Part shown: positions 1 to 7,888 of the stretch, piece by piece
Position numbering within the stretch: position 1 is the stretch's first letter
Layout of the letters: each line of letters begins with the position of its first letter
Assembly: GCA_947254895.1 (NCBI GenBank)
Contig: CAMYEY010000024.1
Span: 1-16,795, forward strand
Length of the DNA stretch: 16,795 nucleotides
Source of the DNA: an uncultured Clostridia bacterium
Lineage (GTDB): Bacteria > Bacillota > Clostridia > Saccharofermentanales > DTU023
Reading direction: 5' to 3'
Notes under the pieces: generated by a model
What the model saw: the letters and a program-made list of their open reading frames with translations, nothing else
What the model was told of the DNA's origin: nothing
Databases searched by the model: none
Translations under genes and position numbers: made by a program

Positions 1-75
1 AAAATAGTCGCCTTTTAGACTGGGCCAGCTGCGAGTAAACTTGGCTGTATGCCAGATGTACCGGTGTTACTCAGT

Positions 76-1167
76 CTAAGGCTTGTTCAAGTAGTTGTAG
101 ATATCTAAGGATAAGCTTTGCATGATCTGGTCAGCCGGATTAGCTAAAATTATATCCGGGCTCACTTCTACTGAGTCCCCACCGTCTCCTTCGTCATCTG
201 GATCCGGATAGGTTTTTTCCGGCAAAAGTAGTTCAGACATGACGACTAAGATGTAATCACAGTTGGGGCTGGAGATGAGGGCGGCATCATGGCTAAAGTT
301 ATTAAATTCTCCTGTTTTGTTACAGACCTTGGCTGTTTCCGGAAGGAGATGGGGCAGCTTCGAGAGTCTTTCTTGGCGGGATAGGATGTCGAGCATTTGG
401 TCTGAAGCCTCTTTGCTGACAAGTTTTCCTTGGGCTAACAGTTTGAAAAAATGGCCAACATCACGGCTGCTGGTCCAAAAATTATAGTCGACCAGGTAAT
501 TTCTTAAAAACTCGTGTTCTTTGGGTTGGAGGATAAAGTAGTTATGGATAACGGTTTCCTTAAAAGCATACTTTTTACAAAATTCATCCAATGACTTATA
601 GGGGTTTTTGGCCCTGCCTCGGTCAGCCAAGATGGCTAGGAGGTCATTAAAGGACTTATTATCACTGTAAGTGATCATGGGGGTGACCAGGGCCGCCAGA
701 TTTTCGTCATAAGCAAGACGACCAGCTTGTACTTCTTCAAAAATGGCACCCATCAGAAATAATTTAGCAAGGCTGGCCGGATACATTTGGCTATTGTTGT
801 AGCTTATGCTTTGATCGGAGGCGATGATTTCAAAATAAATCTGGATCTTGCCCGGATAATTACTGATTTGAGGGAGGATAATTTTTTCTTTCAGCTGGTC
901 CAGTTGGCTGGCGGTCAACTTAAAAGACCCTGCTTCCGGAGCTTTAAGCTTGTGGCTGGGAAGGGGATGATGAGTTGGTTCAGTCTTGTTGGTCTTGTGT
1001 GGACGGTGAGTCTCTCTTATCTGTTCCACAGTTTCCCTTTGAACTATGCTCTGGGAAGGTCTGGTTAGGTCTAAAATTTTATCTCTAAATAATAGGGCGA
1101 AGCTACAGGCAACAATGATCAAGAGAGAAATGACTATGATAATTTTTTGGACTTTTCCCTTCAACAA
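76..1167 (-). CDS. Membrane-anchored serine hydrolase, class A beta-lactamase/PBP-like fold
   Basis: The 363-residue protein has the three signatures of penicillin-recognising serine enzymes. S132-L-A-K135 is the nucleophile motif, S168-D-N170 the second, and K284-T-G286 the third, in the usual order and spacing. Residues 8-27 form one hydrophobic segment after a basic start, so the enzyme is probably anchored with its domain outside the cell. Cys21 gives a lipobox-like I-V-A-C, but the hydrophobic run continues past it, so a membrane anchor is likelier than a lipoprotein. Residues 38-80 are a His/Pro-rich linker. A clear equivalent of the deacylating omega-loop glutamate cannot be assigned; E217 and E219 are candidates. 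The role could therefore be peptidoglycan-related rather than antibiotic hydrolysis. The start is TTG, with GGAG about 11 bases upstream. An Asp-rich loop lies at 321-338. Family is confident, substrate is not. Confidence 0.85.
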   Translation of the reverse strand: MLKGKVQKIIIVISLLIIVACSFALLFRDKILDLTRPSQSIVQRETVEQIRETHRPHKTNKTEPTHHPLPSHKLKAPEAGSFKLTASQLDQLKEKIILPQISNYPGKIQIYFEIIASDQSISYNNSQMYPASLAKLFLMGAIFEEVQAGRLAYDENLAALVTPMITYSDNKSFNDLLAILADRGRAKNPYKSLDEFCKKYAFKETVIHNYFILQPKEHEFLRNYLVDYNFWTSSRDVGHFFKLLAQGKLVSKEASDQMLDILSRQERLSKLPHLLPETAKVCNKTGEFNNFSHDAALISSPNCDYILVVMSELLLPEKTYPDPDDEGDGGDSVEVSPDIILANPADQIMQSLSLDIYNYLNKP

Positions 1168-1254
1168 TTGATTATCCGCTCCAAAATTTTCTTGTTGTTA
1201 TTGAACTCTCAGAAAGGGGTACCTACCTGTTAATATTTGGCGGATACCCTTATG

Positions 1255-1263
1255 ATTATAACA
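1255..1263 (-). promoter_or_regulatory. Extended -10 promoter for the serine hydrolase gene
   Basis: Read on the minus strand this is TGTTATAAT, a perfect extended -10 element. It lies about 90 bases upstream of the TTG start at 1167. No good -35 hexamer is seen at 16-18 bases, which is tolerated by extended -10 promoters. Function is inferred from consensus only. Confidence 0.5.
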
Positions 1264-1362
1264 TGTTTTTGTTAAGATAAGACTTATCGACCGGTTCGTT
1301 GGAAGGTCTGATACCCGGTTAGCCTATATGAGTCAATAAACTTTAGAAGGGGGAGAATAAAG

Positions 1363-1809
1363 ATGCGAGCGCTAATACAGAGAGTAAAAGAGGCCAGAGT
1401 GAAGGTTGCTGGCCAGGTGATAGGGGAAATAGGTACAGGTCTCCTAGTTTTCTTAGGAGTATCCGGCGACGATATGGAGGAGGATGCGGACCTAGTCTGG
1501 CGAAAATTATCCAGAATGCGTATTTTTGCCGATGATGCAGGTAAGACCAATTTGGATATTAAGCAGGTTTCAGGGAATATTTTACTCATTTCTCAATTTA
1601 CCCTCTATGCGGACTGCAAAAAGGGCAACCGGCCTAGCTTTACTAAGGCAGGACCGGCTGAAACTGGAAATCGACTTTATCAGTATATGCTTAACTTGGC
1701 CAGGTCAGAATTTCCGGATATCCAATCCGGTCAGTTTGGTGCAGATATGCAGGTAGAACTGGTGAATGATGGGCCTTTTACGATTATTTTAGATTCGGAC
1801 CAACTGTAA
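1363..1809 (+). CDS. dtd: D-aminoacyl-tRNA deacylase
   Basis: This 148-residue cytoplasmic enzyme removes D-amino acids (and glycine mischarged on tRNA-Ala) from tRNA, a chiral proofreading step in translation. Length matches the family. Both signature motifs of the cross-subunit active site are intact: S77-Q-F-T-L81 and N135-D-G-P-F-T140, the latter holding the Gly-Pro pair that excludes L-aminoacyl-tRNA. The protein opens with the typical M-R-A-L-I-Q-R-V. A purine-rich AGAAGGGGGAG site precedes the ATG by about 7-9 bases. The gene is divergent from the serine hydrolase gene and is the first gene of the plus-strand group. In many Bacillota dtd follows relA; that neighbour is absent here. No convincing promoter was found in the 195-base gap upstream. 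Confidence 0.96.
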   Translation: MRALIQRVKEARVKVAGQVIGEIGTGLLVFLGVSGDDMEEDADLVWRKLSRMRIFADDAGKTNLDIKQVSGNILLISQFTLYADCKKGNRPSFTKAGPAETGNRLYQYMLNLARSEFPDIQSGQFGADMQVELVNDGPFTIILDSDQL

Positions 1810-1885
1810 GAGTTGGGGTTGGGTTTGTCAGGAGACCAATTTACAAGTAGAATTCTAGCTAAAAGTTTAAGAAAGCAGAGTGGGG

Positions 1886-2956
1886 ATGGCCGAACGCAAT
1901 TCAAATAAAAAGGGCAGGTCTCGTAAATATAGACAGCTTAATCGGCAGCAAAAGTCGATCCGTCGTCAGTCTTGGTTTAGGATAAGCAAAAGATTTCTTG
2001 TTCAAGGGCCGGAGGCTTGGCGGGGTAAAAGGGCTGGTCGGATTTGGGACTATGTAGTCGATTTTGTTCAGCTCTGGGCACATTATGACTTGTTCAGCCA
2101 GGCGGCATCGGTTGTTTACTATCTTCTTTTGGCCTTTTTTCCAATCCTTATTTTGCTGATGTTTTTTCTTTCCTTAGTTGGTAGAAATATGGCTGTTTCA
2201 CCCGAAACCATTGAGACTGTGAAAACCCTCCTGCCGGAGCCGATCGTCAACATTGTCAGACCCATGATGCAAAGCATATCACCACCCTTATCGGTCCTCT
2301 CCTTGTCGGTTTCTGTATTAACAACTCTATGGGCTTCATCTAAAGGGATAGGACAAGTATTTAAAGGTATTTCCAATATCTACCCCAAAAAAGATAGGGG
2401 AATCAGCATACCTGCAAGGCTAATTGGGATTTTGCTGACTATTCTGATTTTTATCATCTTGGTCATGGCAACTTTGATCATGAGCTTTGGTCGCGTTATT
2501 TTTGACCTTATCGAAAAGTATTTTTCCTTTATAGAGCTTGATAGATCTTTAATCGATTTATCTACCTATGGCTTTGGTCTATTTTTGATCTTTGCTATAG
2601 TTTATATCCTTTATTTTATCAGTTCCCGGAGGTCAGGAGCCGCTATTCCAAACTGGCCGGGAGCCACATTTGCTGCCTTAGCTTGGATTGCCCTATCCTT
2701 TATCTACTCTTTTTATATTGCTAGAAGGGCCAGTTTTGCCAGCCTCTATGGAGGCTTGGCCAACATTATCATCCTTATGCTTTGGCTTAATATTAGTGTA
2801 CAGATTATCCTGTGTGGGGCAATTATCAACTATCAGATTGCCTGGTATAGTGTACAAAAGAAAAGTGATTACTTGATCCTCAACCGGACTATCAAGGACA
2901 TTGGATTGGCCGAAAATCCCTTTGACTACTTGGAAAAGAAAAATATGTTAAAATAG
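1886..2956 (+). CDS. YihY/virulence factor BrkB family membrane protein
   Basis: This is a polytopic membrane protein of about 356 residues. Numbered from the alternative GTG start at 1880, a very basic N-terminus of about 40 residues precedes six hydrophobic segments near 77-101, 137-155, 181-205, 230-248, 263-281 and 294-318. The family hallmarks are the A-S-V-V-Y-Y entry to the first helix, a P-G-A-T-F-A-A-L-A-W block near 260-269, and the A-S-L-Y-G-G-L-A-N stretch before the last helix. The family was once called ribonuclease BN by mistake; its real function is unresolved, with transport or envelope roles proposed. I chose the ATG at 1886, but the GTG at 1880 is equally readable and neither has a well-spaced Shine-Dalgarno. 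It sits 76 bases after dtd and 27 bases before ruvC. Confidence 0.9.
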   Translation: MAERNSNKKGRSRKYRQLNRQQKSIRRQSWFRISKRFLVQGPEAWRGKRAGRIWDYVVDFVQLWAHYDLFSQAASVVYYLLLAFFPILILLMFFLSLVGRNMAVSPETIETVKTLLPEPIVNIVRPMMQSISPPLSVLSLSVSVLTTLWASSKGIGQVFKGISNIYPKKDRGISIPARLIGILLTILIFIILVMATLIMSFGRVIFDLIEKYFSFIELDRSLIDLSTYGFGLFLIFAIVYILYFISSRRSGAAIPNWPGATFAALAWIALSFIYSFYIARRASFASLYGGLANIIILMLWLNISVQIILCGAIINYQIAWYSVQKKSDYLILNRTIKDIGLAENPFDYLEKKNMLK

Positions 2957-2983
2957 AACAAATGTTTGAGGAAATGACTGTTT

Positions 2984-3490
2984 ATGATAATCCTAGGAAT
3001 TGACCCCGGCTATGCTATTACCGGTTATGCCTTTATAGATTACGCACAAGGCCGTTTTCGTGTGCTTGACTACGGCCTTATCACCAGCCGAGCAAAGTCC
3101 TATTTTCCTGACCGACTTTTAACGATTGAAAGGAGCTTGGAGAGCCTGATCAAGCGCTATAAGCCGGATATTCTAGCGATAGAGGAGCTCTTTTTTAGCC
3201 GCAACACAACAACGGCGATCGGTACCGCTCAGGCTAGGGGAGTATGTGTTGTTACCGGAGCCCGCTTTGGCTTACCTGTATTTGAGTATACGCCCGGCCA
3301 GGTCAAGATGGCTGTAACCGGCTATGGTATGGCGAATAAGTCCCAGGTCCAAGAGATGGTCAAGGTCCTCTTAAAACTTGATGAAATACCTAAGCCGGAT
3401 GATGTAGCCGATGCTATCGCTGTGGCCATATGTCATGCCCATTCAGGGAACAGGCTAGAATCCCTAGCTGTTGGTGGCTACCAAAAATAG
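2984..3490 (+). CDS. ruvC: Crossover junction endodeoxyribonuclease RuvC
   Basis: RuvC is the dimeric Mg-dependent resolvase that makes paired nicks in Holliday junctions after RuvAB branch migration. The 168-residue length fits the family. The four acidic catalytic residues are all visible: D7 in G-I-D-P-G, E67 in L-A-I-E-E-L-F-F, and D140 and D143 in the C-terminal P-D-D-V-A-D-A block. The RNase H-like fold is implied by family membership. The ATG at 2984 is used because it starts directly with the conserved first strand; GAGGAA lies about 10 bases upstream, and the nearby ATG at 2974 is in another frame. The stop TAG at 3488-3490 is embedded in the ribosome binding site of ruvA. No LexA-like operator was recognised upstream of the ruv genes. 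Confidence 0.97.
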   Translation: MIILGIDPGYAITGYAFIDYAQGRFRVLDYGLITSRAKSYFPDRLLTIERSLESLIKRYKPDILAIEELFFSRNTTTAIGTAQARGVCVVTGARFGLPVFEYTPGQVKMAVTGYGMANKSQVQEMVKVLLKLDEIPKPDDVADAIAVAICHAHSGNRLESLAVGGYQK

Positions 3491-3498
3491 GAGAAGAT

Positions 3499-4134
3499 AT
3501 GATTGCTTTTATAGATGGAAAAATTGTCCAGAAAAATCCGGAGAATATTTTAGTGTCGGTAGGAGGTTTAGCTTTTGACCTCCAATATGGTCCGGGTATG
3601 GGGCAGCAATTTCCAGCCCTGGGAGAAGATGTGAGGGTCTGGACCTATATGAATGTTCGGGAAAATGAGATCTCCCTCTATGCCTTTCCTAACCAGGAGA
3701 CAAAAAAGCTTTTTGAGCTTTTAATAACGGTTTCAGGAATTGGGCCAAAGGTAGCAGGGGCTATCGTGGCTTCGATTAGCCTGGATGCCTTTGCTTTAGC
3801 GGTCTTGAATGATGATTCTAAAAAATTAACCACAATTAAGGGGATTGGTAAAAAAGGGGCGCAGCGCATTATCTTGGAACTAAAAGATAAACTGAAAAAA
3901 GCCTTGCCGGACCTCTCTAGCCTACCCGCTGCTTCTATGGACTTACCCCATGCCGAAGATATCCAAGGGTTTGGTCATGCAGGAGAGGCTGTGGCGGCCC
4001 TTATGGTTCTCGGCTATGCTGAAGCAGAGGCTGGACAAGCTGTTGAGCTGGCCTTAAAAAAACAGGCTGAAGCGGAAGAACTTGGGTTAGAAGAACTACT
4101 CAAGGCCGCACTAAGAGAGCTTGCCATCATTTAG
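3499..4134 (+). CDS. ruvA: Holliday junction branch migration protein RuvA
   Basis: RuvA (211 residues) forms tetramers that bind four-way junctions and load the RuvB motor. The N-terminal OB-fold covers roughly residues 1-62. Two helix-hairpin-helix motifs follow: S79-G-I-G-P-K-V-A86 and K114-G-I-G-K-K-G-A-Q-R-I124. A flexible linker leads to the RuvB-contacting C-terminal domain at about 160-208, which has the expected A-V-A-A-L-M-V-L-G-Y helix. The start at 3499 is set by the typical M-I-A-F-I-D-G-K opening and by AGGAGA at 3489-3494, which overlaps the ruvC stop codon. Translation is therefore probably coupled to ruvC. A longer reading frame extends upstream to 3430 but would overlap ruvC by 61 bases and add non-family sequence, so it is rejected. 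Confidence 0.97.
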   Translation: MIAFIDGKIVQKNPENILVSVGGLAFDLQYGPGMGQQFPALGEDVRVWTYMNVRENEISLYAFPNQETKKLFELLITVSGIGPKVAGAIVASISLDAFALAVLNDDSKKLTTIKGIGKKGAQRIILELKDKLKKALPDLSSLPAASMDLPHAEDIQGFGHAGEAVAALMVLGYAEAEAGQAVELALKKQAEAEELGLEELLKAALRELAII

Positions 4135-4203
4135 TGTAGAGCTTACCGCTATTTCTAGCCTGGACAGTCAAACGTATATTCCGGGAGAAAGTATAGGAGA
4201 AGG

Positions 4204-5343
4204 ATGAAAGAAGACGGCTTTTACAGCATATTTAATCAAGAATTTTCCGGGGACAAGGAAGAGCCTCGGCTGGTTGACCGGGAGCTGCGTCTGGATGACC
4301 AAGGGGAGGGTGCCCTTAGGCCCCTGTCCTTTGAACATTTTTATGGGCAAACCAAGATCAAGAAGAATCTCCAGGTTTTTATTGAAGCAGCAAAAAAGCG
4401 CCAAGAGTCTCTGGACCATGTTCTTTTGTATGGGCCTCCCGGTCTGGGAAAAACCACCCTTGCGGGAATTATTGCTCAAGAAATGAATTCTGATATAAGG
4501 GTCACTTCCGGACCTGCGATAGAGCGTCAGGGTGACCTGGTTGCAATTCTGACCAACCTCAAGGCCAATGATATCCTCTTTATCGATGAGATCCATAGGC
4601 TAAACTATCAAGTAGAGGAAATTCTCTATCCGGCTATGGAAGATTTTGTCATAGATATCATCATAGGCAAGGGTCCGAGTGCCAGGTCGATCAGGCTAGA
4701 CCTGCCCCATTTTACCTTGATCGGGGCAACTACCAGGGCCGGCTTGCTCAGTGCTCCTTTACGTGACCGTTTCGGTATGATCAACAGGTTGGAACTCTAT
4801 TCGCCTAAAGAATTAGCCCAAATTCTCCAGCATAATGCTGACCTCTTGCAGGTTAAAATGGACCCAGAAGGCCTAAAGATCTTGTCTGGCCGTTGCCGGG
4901 GAACACCGCGAATAGCCATTCGCCTTTTGCGAAGGATGAGGGACTTTGCAGAAGTTAGGGGAAGTGGCGTTATTGATAAAGAGGTAGTAAACCTTGGCCT
5001 TAAAGCTCTGGAGATCGACGACCAGGGTCTTGATAATACCGATCGTAACCTCATGTTGGCTATGGCCGAAGGCTTTTCCGGGGGACCAGTAGGCCTTGAT
5101 ACCCTGGCTGCTATGACCGGGGAAGATGCCAAGACGATCGAGGATATCTGTGAACCTTATCTCATGCAGATGGGTCTGATCGCTAAAACTCCTCGGGGGA
5201 GGATTTTGACTAAGGCCGGTTGGCAGCACTTGAATTTGACAGCACCTGTCGATAAAAAGGATAATAGATCGGTAAATTCTGGGCAGAGGCAGGTTAGCCT
5301 CAAAGACATAGAGGACGCCCCAGGTAACTTAGAGGAGGATTAA
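4204..5343 (+). CDS. ruvB: Holliday junction branch migration ATPase RuvB
   Basis: RuvB is the hexameric AAA+ motor that drives branch migration with RuvA. The Walker A motif is G77-P-P-G-L-G-K-T84, Walker B is I124-L-F-I-D-E129, sensor 1 is G174-A-T-T177, and the R-D-R-F-G segment at 187-191 is intact. The C-terminal winged-helix domain is recognised by G-P-V-G-L-D-T-L and the later P-R-G-R motif. At 379 residues it is about 40 longer than typical RuvB of around 335-345. The extra length is an N-terminal tail of about 20 residues and a polar, acidic tail after residue 345. AGGAGAAGG lies immediately upstream of the ATG. The gap to ruvA is 69 bases without a visible terminator, and queH begins 3 bases after the stop. 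Confidence 0.97.
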   Translation: MKEDGFYSIFNQEFSGDKEEPRLVDRELRLDDQGEGALRPLSFEHFYGQTKIKKNLQVFIEAAKKRQESLDHVLLYGPPGLGKTTLAGIIAQEMNSDIRVTSGPAIERQGDLVAILTNLKANDILFIDEIHRLNYQVEEILYPAMEDFVIDIIIGKGPSARSIRLDLPHFTLIGATTRAGLLSAPLRDRFGMINRLELYSPKELAQILQHNADLLQVKMDPEGLKILSGRCRGTPRIAIRLLRRMRDFAEVRGSGVIDKEVVNLGLKALEIDDQGLDNTDRNLMLAMAEGFSGGPVGLDTLAAMTGEDAKTIEDICEPYLMQMGLIAKTPRGRILTKAGWQHLNLTAPVDKKDNRSVNSGQRQVSLKDIEDAPGNLEED

Positions 5344-5346
5344 GCA

Positions 5347-5970
5347 GTGTCGACACAAGCTCAAAAGATGCTTTTACATCTCTGCTGCGGCCCCTGCGGT
5401 GAGTATCCGGTAGAGCTGCTAAAGAGTTTTGAACAATATGATATCACCCTCTTTTTCTATAACCCTAACATTCACCCTGAAACTGAGTGGTATAGGCGCT
5501 TGGAGGGCGCTATGCGTTTAGCGGAACTGAGAAAGCTGCCTATCCTGGTCGAGGAGGAGTGCGACCCCAGAAGCTGGTGTTCTTATGGTAGGAGTCCCGA
5601 GCGCTGTGCTTTTTGCTACGAATACCGTTTGAGACGGGTGGCTGAGTATGCCAAGGAAAATGATTTTGATATTTTTACGACAAGCCTTCTCGTCAGTCCC
5701 TACCAGAAACACGACCTCATCCACGCCTCAGGCCATAAAAATGCGGCTAGATTCGGCGTAGAATATATGGCAGCAGATTTTACGGAGGGTTTCCGTAAGG
5801 GCCAACAGATGGCCAGAGAGGATGGCCTCTATAGGCAAAAATATTGTGGCTGTGCCATTTCACTTGGTGATTCAGAATTTCTGAGCAAGATTAAGAAACA
5901 GCAGGCAGAGTATGTCATTCCTCTTGAGTTACAAACTCTCTTAAGTCAAGACCGGGTCGTATGCCTTTAG
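5347..5970 (+). CDS. queH: Epoxyqueuosine reductase QueH
   Basis: This 207-residue protein belongs to the former DUF208 family. QueH performs the last step of queuosine synthesis, reducing epoxyqueuosine in the tRNA wobble position, and replaces the unrelated cobalamin enzyme QueG in many bacteria. The cysteine signature is complete: C13-C14-x2-C17 near the start, C87-x2-C90 in the middle, and C167-x-C169 near the end, with additional C72 and C78. Iron-sulfur and iron ligands are expected among these. The start is GTG at 5347, preceded by AGAGGAGG at 8 bases spacing, inside the end of ruvB. The stop codon overlaps the next gene by 10 bases. No other queuosine gene is in the window, so the substrate tRNA modification must be made by genes elsewhere or from salvaged precursors. 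Confidence 0.93.
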   Translation: MSTQAQKMLLHLCCGPCGEYPVELLKSFEQYDITLFFYNPNIHPETEWYRRLEGAMRLAELRKLPILVEEECDPRSWCSYGRSPERCAFCYEYRLRRVAEYAKENDFDIFTTSLLVSPYQKHDLIHASGHKNAARFGVEYMAADFTEGFRKGQQMAREDGLYRQKYCGCAISLGDSEFLSKIKKQQAEYVIPLELQTLLSQDRVVCL

Positions 5971-7853
5971 ATGGGATTGGGGCTAAATTTCTCGGCCAAG
6001 AATTAGCCTACCGCCTGACTGGGGCAAGGCTTGACCGGATCTACCAACCGGACCGGTTTAGCCTCTTGCTGGTTTTTCGCCGGGATAGGAAGCAGGTAAA
6101 GCTCTATCTTTCGGCTAACCCATCATCACCCCGAATTTATATTACAAGTAGAGACTTTGCCAACCCGCGCCAGGCCCCTAATTTTTGCATGCTCCTTCGT
6201 AAATACTTGTTGGCCAGCCGCTTGACGGCCCTTAAACAAGAAGGCTATGAGCGAGTTTTCAGTCTGAAATTCGAAACGATCAATGACCTGGGGGACACGG
6301 ACTACAAGTATATCCAGGCTGAAATCATGGGGCGTTACTCCAACATCATATTTTTAAACAAAGACCGTGTGATTCACGATGCTCTGATTCACGTTGACCA
6401 GGATGTTTCAAGCAAAAGAGAAATAATGCCGGCCAGGCCTTACCAGCTGCCACCCAGCCAAGATAAGAGGTCTGTGGAGGACTTTCTTGCGTCTGGCGAT
6501 GAGGTCCTGGACTTCTTGGAAAACGGACAGGCCAAGGGGGTCCTTGAGAAAGCGATTACCGGAAATGTCCTGGGTTTTTCTCCTTTGTTGGCACGGTCCA
6601 TTGTAGAAGCAGCGGGACTGGATGCCAGGTTGCATCCGGACCAATTGAATCTATCGGAAAAACAACAGCTGACCTCTGCCTTTTATAAGACGGCTGAAAT
6701 GCTTGTTGCAGGGGCAGATCAACCGTGTCTTTACTTCCAATCCGCTAAAGCCGTTCGGCCGTATGATTTCCACGCCTTTAGCTTTCGATCTCTACCTTTT
6801 CGGCGTGAAGTGGATTCTCTTTCTTTGGCTATGGATGTTTTTTATTCTTTGCAAGATGAAGATCAGGTCTTTAAGCAGAGGAGGCAAGAGATTGCTCGCC
6901 GTCTTCACAAGGCACAGGGACATGCCTTAAAGAAGCTTGACCTTCATCAAAAGGATTATGCCGAGGGACAAAAGGCAGACCTCTACCAAAAGCAGGGGGA
7001 GCTCCTAAATTCTCAACTCTATTTGGTGAAAGAGGGGGCTGAGTCTGTGGAGCTGGTTGACTACTATGACCCAGAGCAAAAGACCCTTAAGCTCAAATTG
7101 AAGGCTCACCTGACCCCGGCGGATAATGCTGGCCTGTATTTTAAGCGTTACCGAAAAGCCAAGTCTAAACTAAATAGCTCTAGGAAACTTTTAACTGAAG
7201 ACCAGGCGGAACTTACCTGGCTAGAGTCGCTCCAAACGGCCTTGGACCGAGCTGAAAATCTAGTAGACCTTGAAGCTGTAGAGTATGAGTTTAAGGCTTT
7301 TGACCAAAGTCGGATTAGGCCTAAATCGGTTGAGATAGGCGAAAATCCGAAACATCTCCTGAAAACTGCTTTAAATCCGGGTAAACCTGGAAAGAAAAGC
7401 AAGAAGTACCAGGTCAGACAAGCCGCTCAGAAAAAACGCGGACGAGTACATGCTAAAACTAAAATAGATGAGGCGGCACCGCCAAGAAAATTTGACCTCG
7501 GCCAGGGTATAGTCGTTTATGCCGGTCGTAATAATCTGCAAAATGACCGGCTGACTTTGAAAGAGGCGAGACCGGATGATCTCTGGTTTCACGCCAAGGA
7601 TATAAGCGGAAGCCACGTGATTCTTCAGGCGGAGGACCCGTTTTTGCTTGAAGCCAGTCATATTGAACAAGCAGCTTCTATAGCGGCTTGGTATTCTGCC
7701 GGTAATAATATGCCTGCTGGCCATGGGGGAAAGTTAGCTGTTGATTGCTGCCAGGCAAAATATGTAAGAAAGCCTAAGGGGGCCAGACCCGGCATGGTAA
7801 TTTATGACCACCATAAGACCTACTGGGTGCCGCCTGCTTTACCGGGGCATTAG
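5961..7853 (+). CDS. rqcH: Ribosome quality control factor RqcH (NFACT/Rqc2 family)
   Basis: RqcH binds stalled 50S subunits carrying peptidyl-tRNA and recruits tRNA-Ala to add C-terminal alanine tails that mark the nascent chain for degradation. The older family name is fibronectin-binding protein FbpA/PavA. The protein starts with the typical M-P-L-D-G-I. The NFACT-N domain covers roughly 1-250, including I-M-G-R-Y-S-N-I at about 122-129; a coiled-coil-rich region spans about 290-440; the NFACT-R domain at about 511-600 holds D540-L-W-F-H-A-K-D-I. At 630 residues it is longer than the usual 560-590, because a Lys/Arg-rich linker (about 473-503) precedes NFACT-R. The D-R pair needed for alanine tailing in Bacillus reads E97-R98 here. 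The ATG overlaps queH by 10 bases and has a weak ribosome site, suggesting translational coupling. Confidence 0.93.
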   Translation: MPLDGIGAKFLGQELAYRLTGARLDRIYQPDRFSLLLVFRRDRKQVKLYLSANPSSPRIYITSRDFANPRQAPNFCMLLRKYLLASRLTALKQEGYERVFSLKFETINDLGDTDYKYIQAEIMGRYSNIIFLNKDRVIHDALIHVDQDVSSKREIMPARPYQLPPSQDKRSVEDFLASGDEVLDFLENGQAKGVLEKAITGNVLGFSPLLARSIVEAAGLDARLHPDQLNLSEKQQLTSAFYKTAEMLVAGADQPCLYFQSAKAVRPYDFHAFSFRSLPFRREVDSLSLAMDVFYSLQDEDQVFKQRRQEIARRLHKAQGHALKKLDLHQKDYAEGQKADLYQKQGELLNSQLYLVKEGAESVELVDYYDPEQKTLKLKLKAHLTPADNAGLYFKRYRKAKSKLNSSRKLLTEDQAELTWLESLQTALDRAENLVDLEAVEYEFKAFDQSRIRPKSVEIGENPKHLLKTALNPGKPGKKSKKYQVRQAAQKKRGRVHAKTKIDEAAPPRKFDLGQGIVVYAGRNNLQNDRLTLKEARPDDLWFHAKDISGSHVILQAEDPFLLEASHIEQAASIAAWYSAGNNMPAGHGGKLAVDCCQAKYVRKPKGARPGMVIYDHHKTYWVPPALPGH

Positions 7854-7888
7854 GAAATAGTAAAATCTAATTGTTTTGGAGGAGTCAG

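Noticed and set aside
1810..2983. LexA/SOS box upstream of the ruv genes.
   Set aside because: No sequence resembling the Gram-positive GAAC-N4-GTTC operator was found in the gaps before yihY or ruvC.
3430..3498. Longer ruvA frame starting at 3430.
   Set aside because: It runs inside ruvC in another frame; the true opening at 3499 has a perfect ribosome site and the typical RuvA N-terminus.
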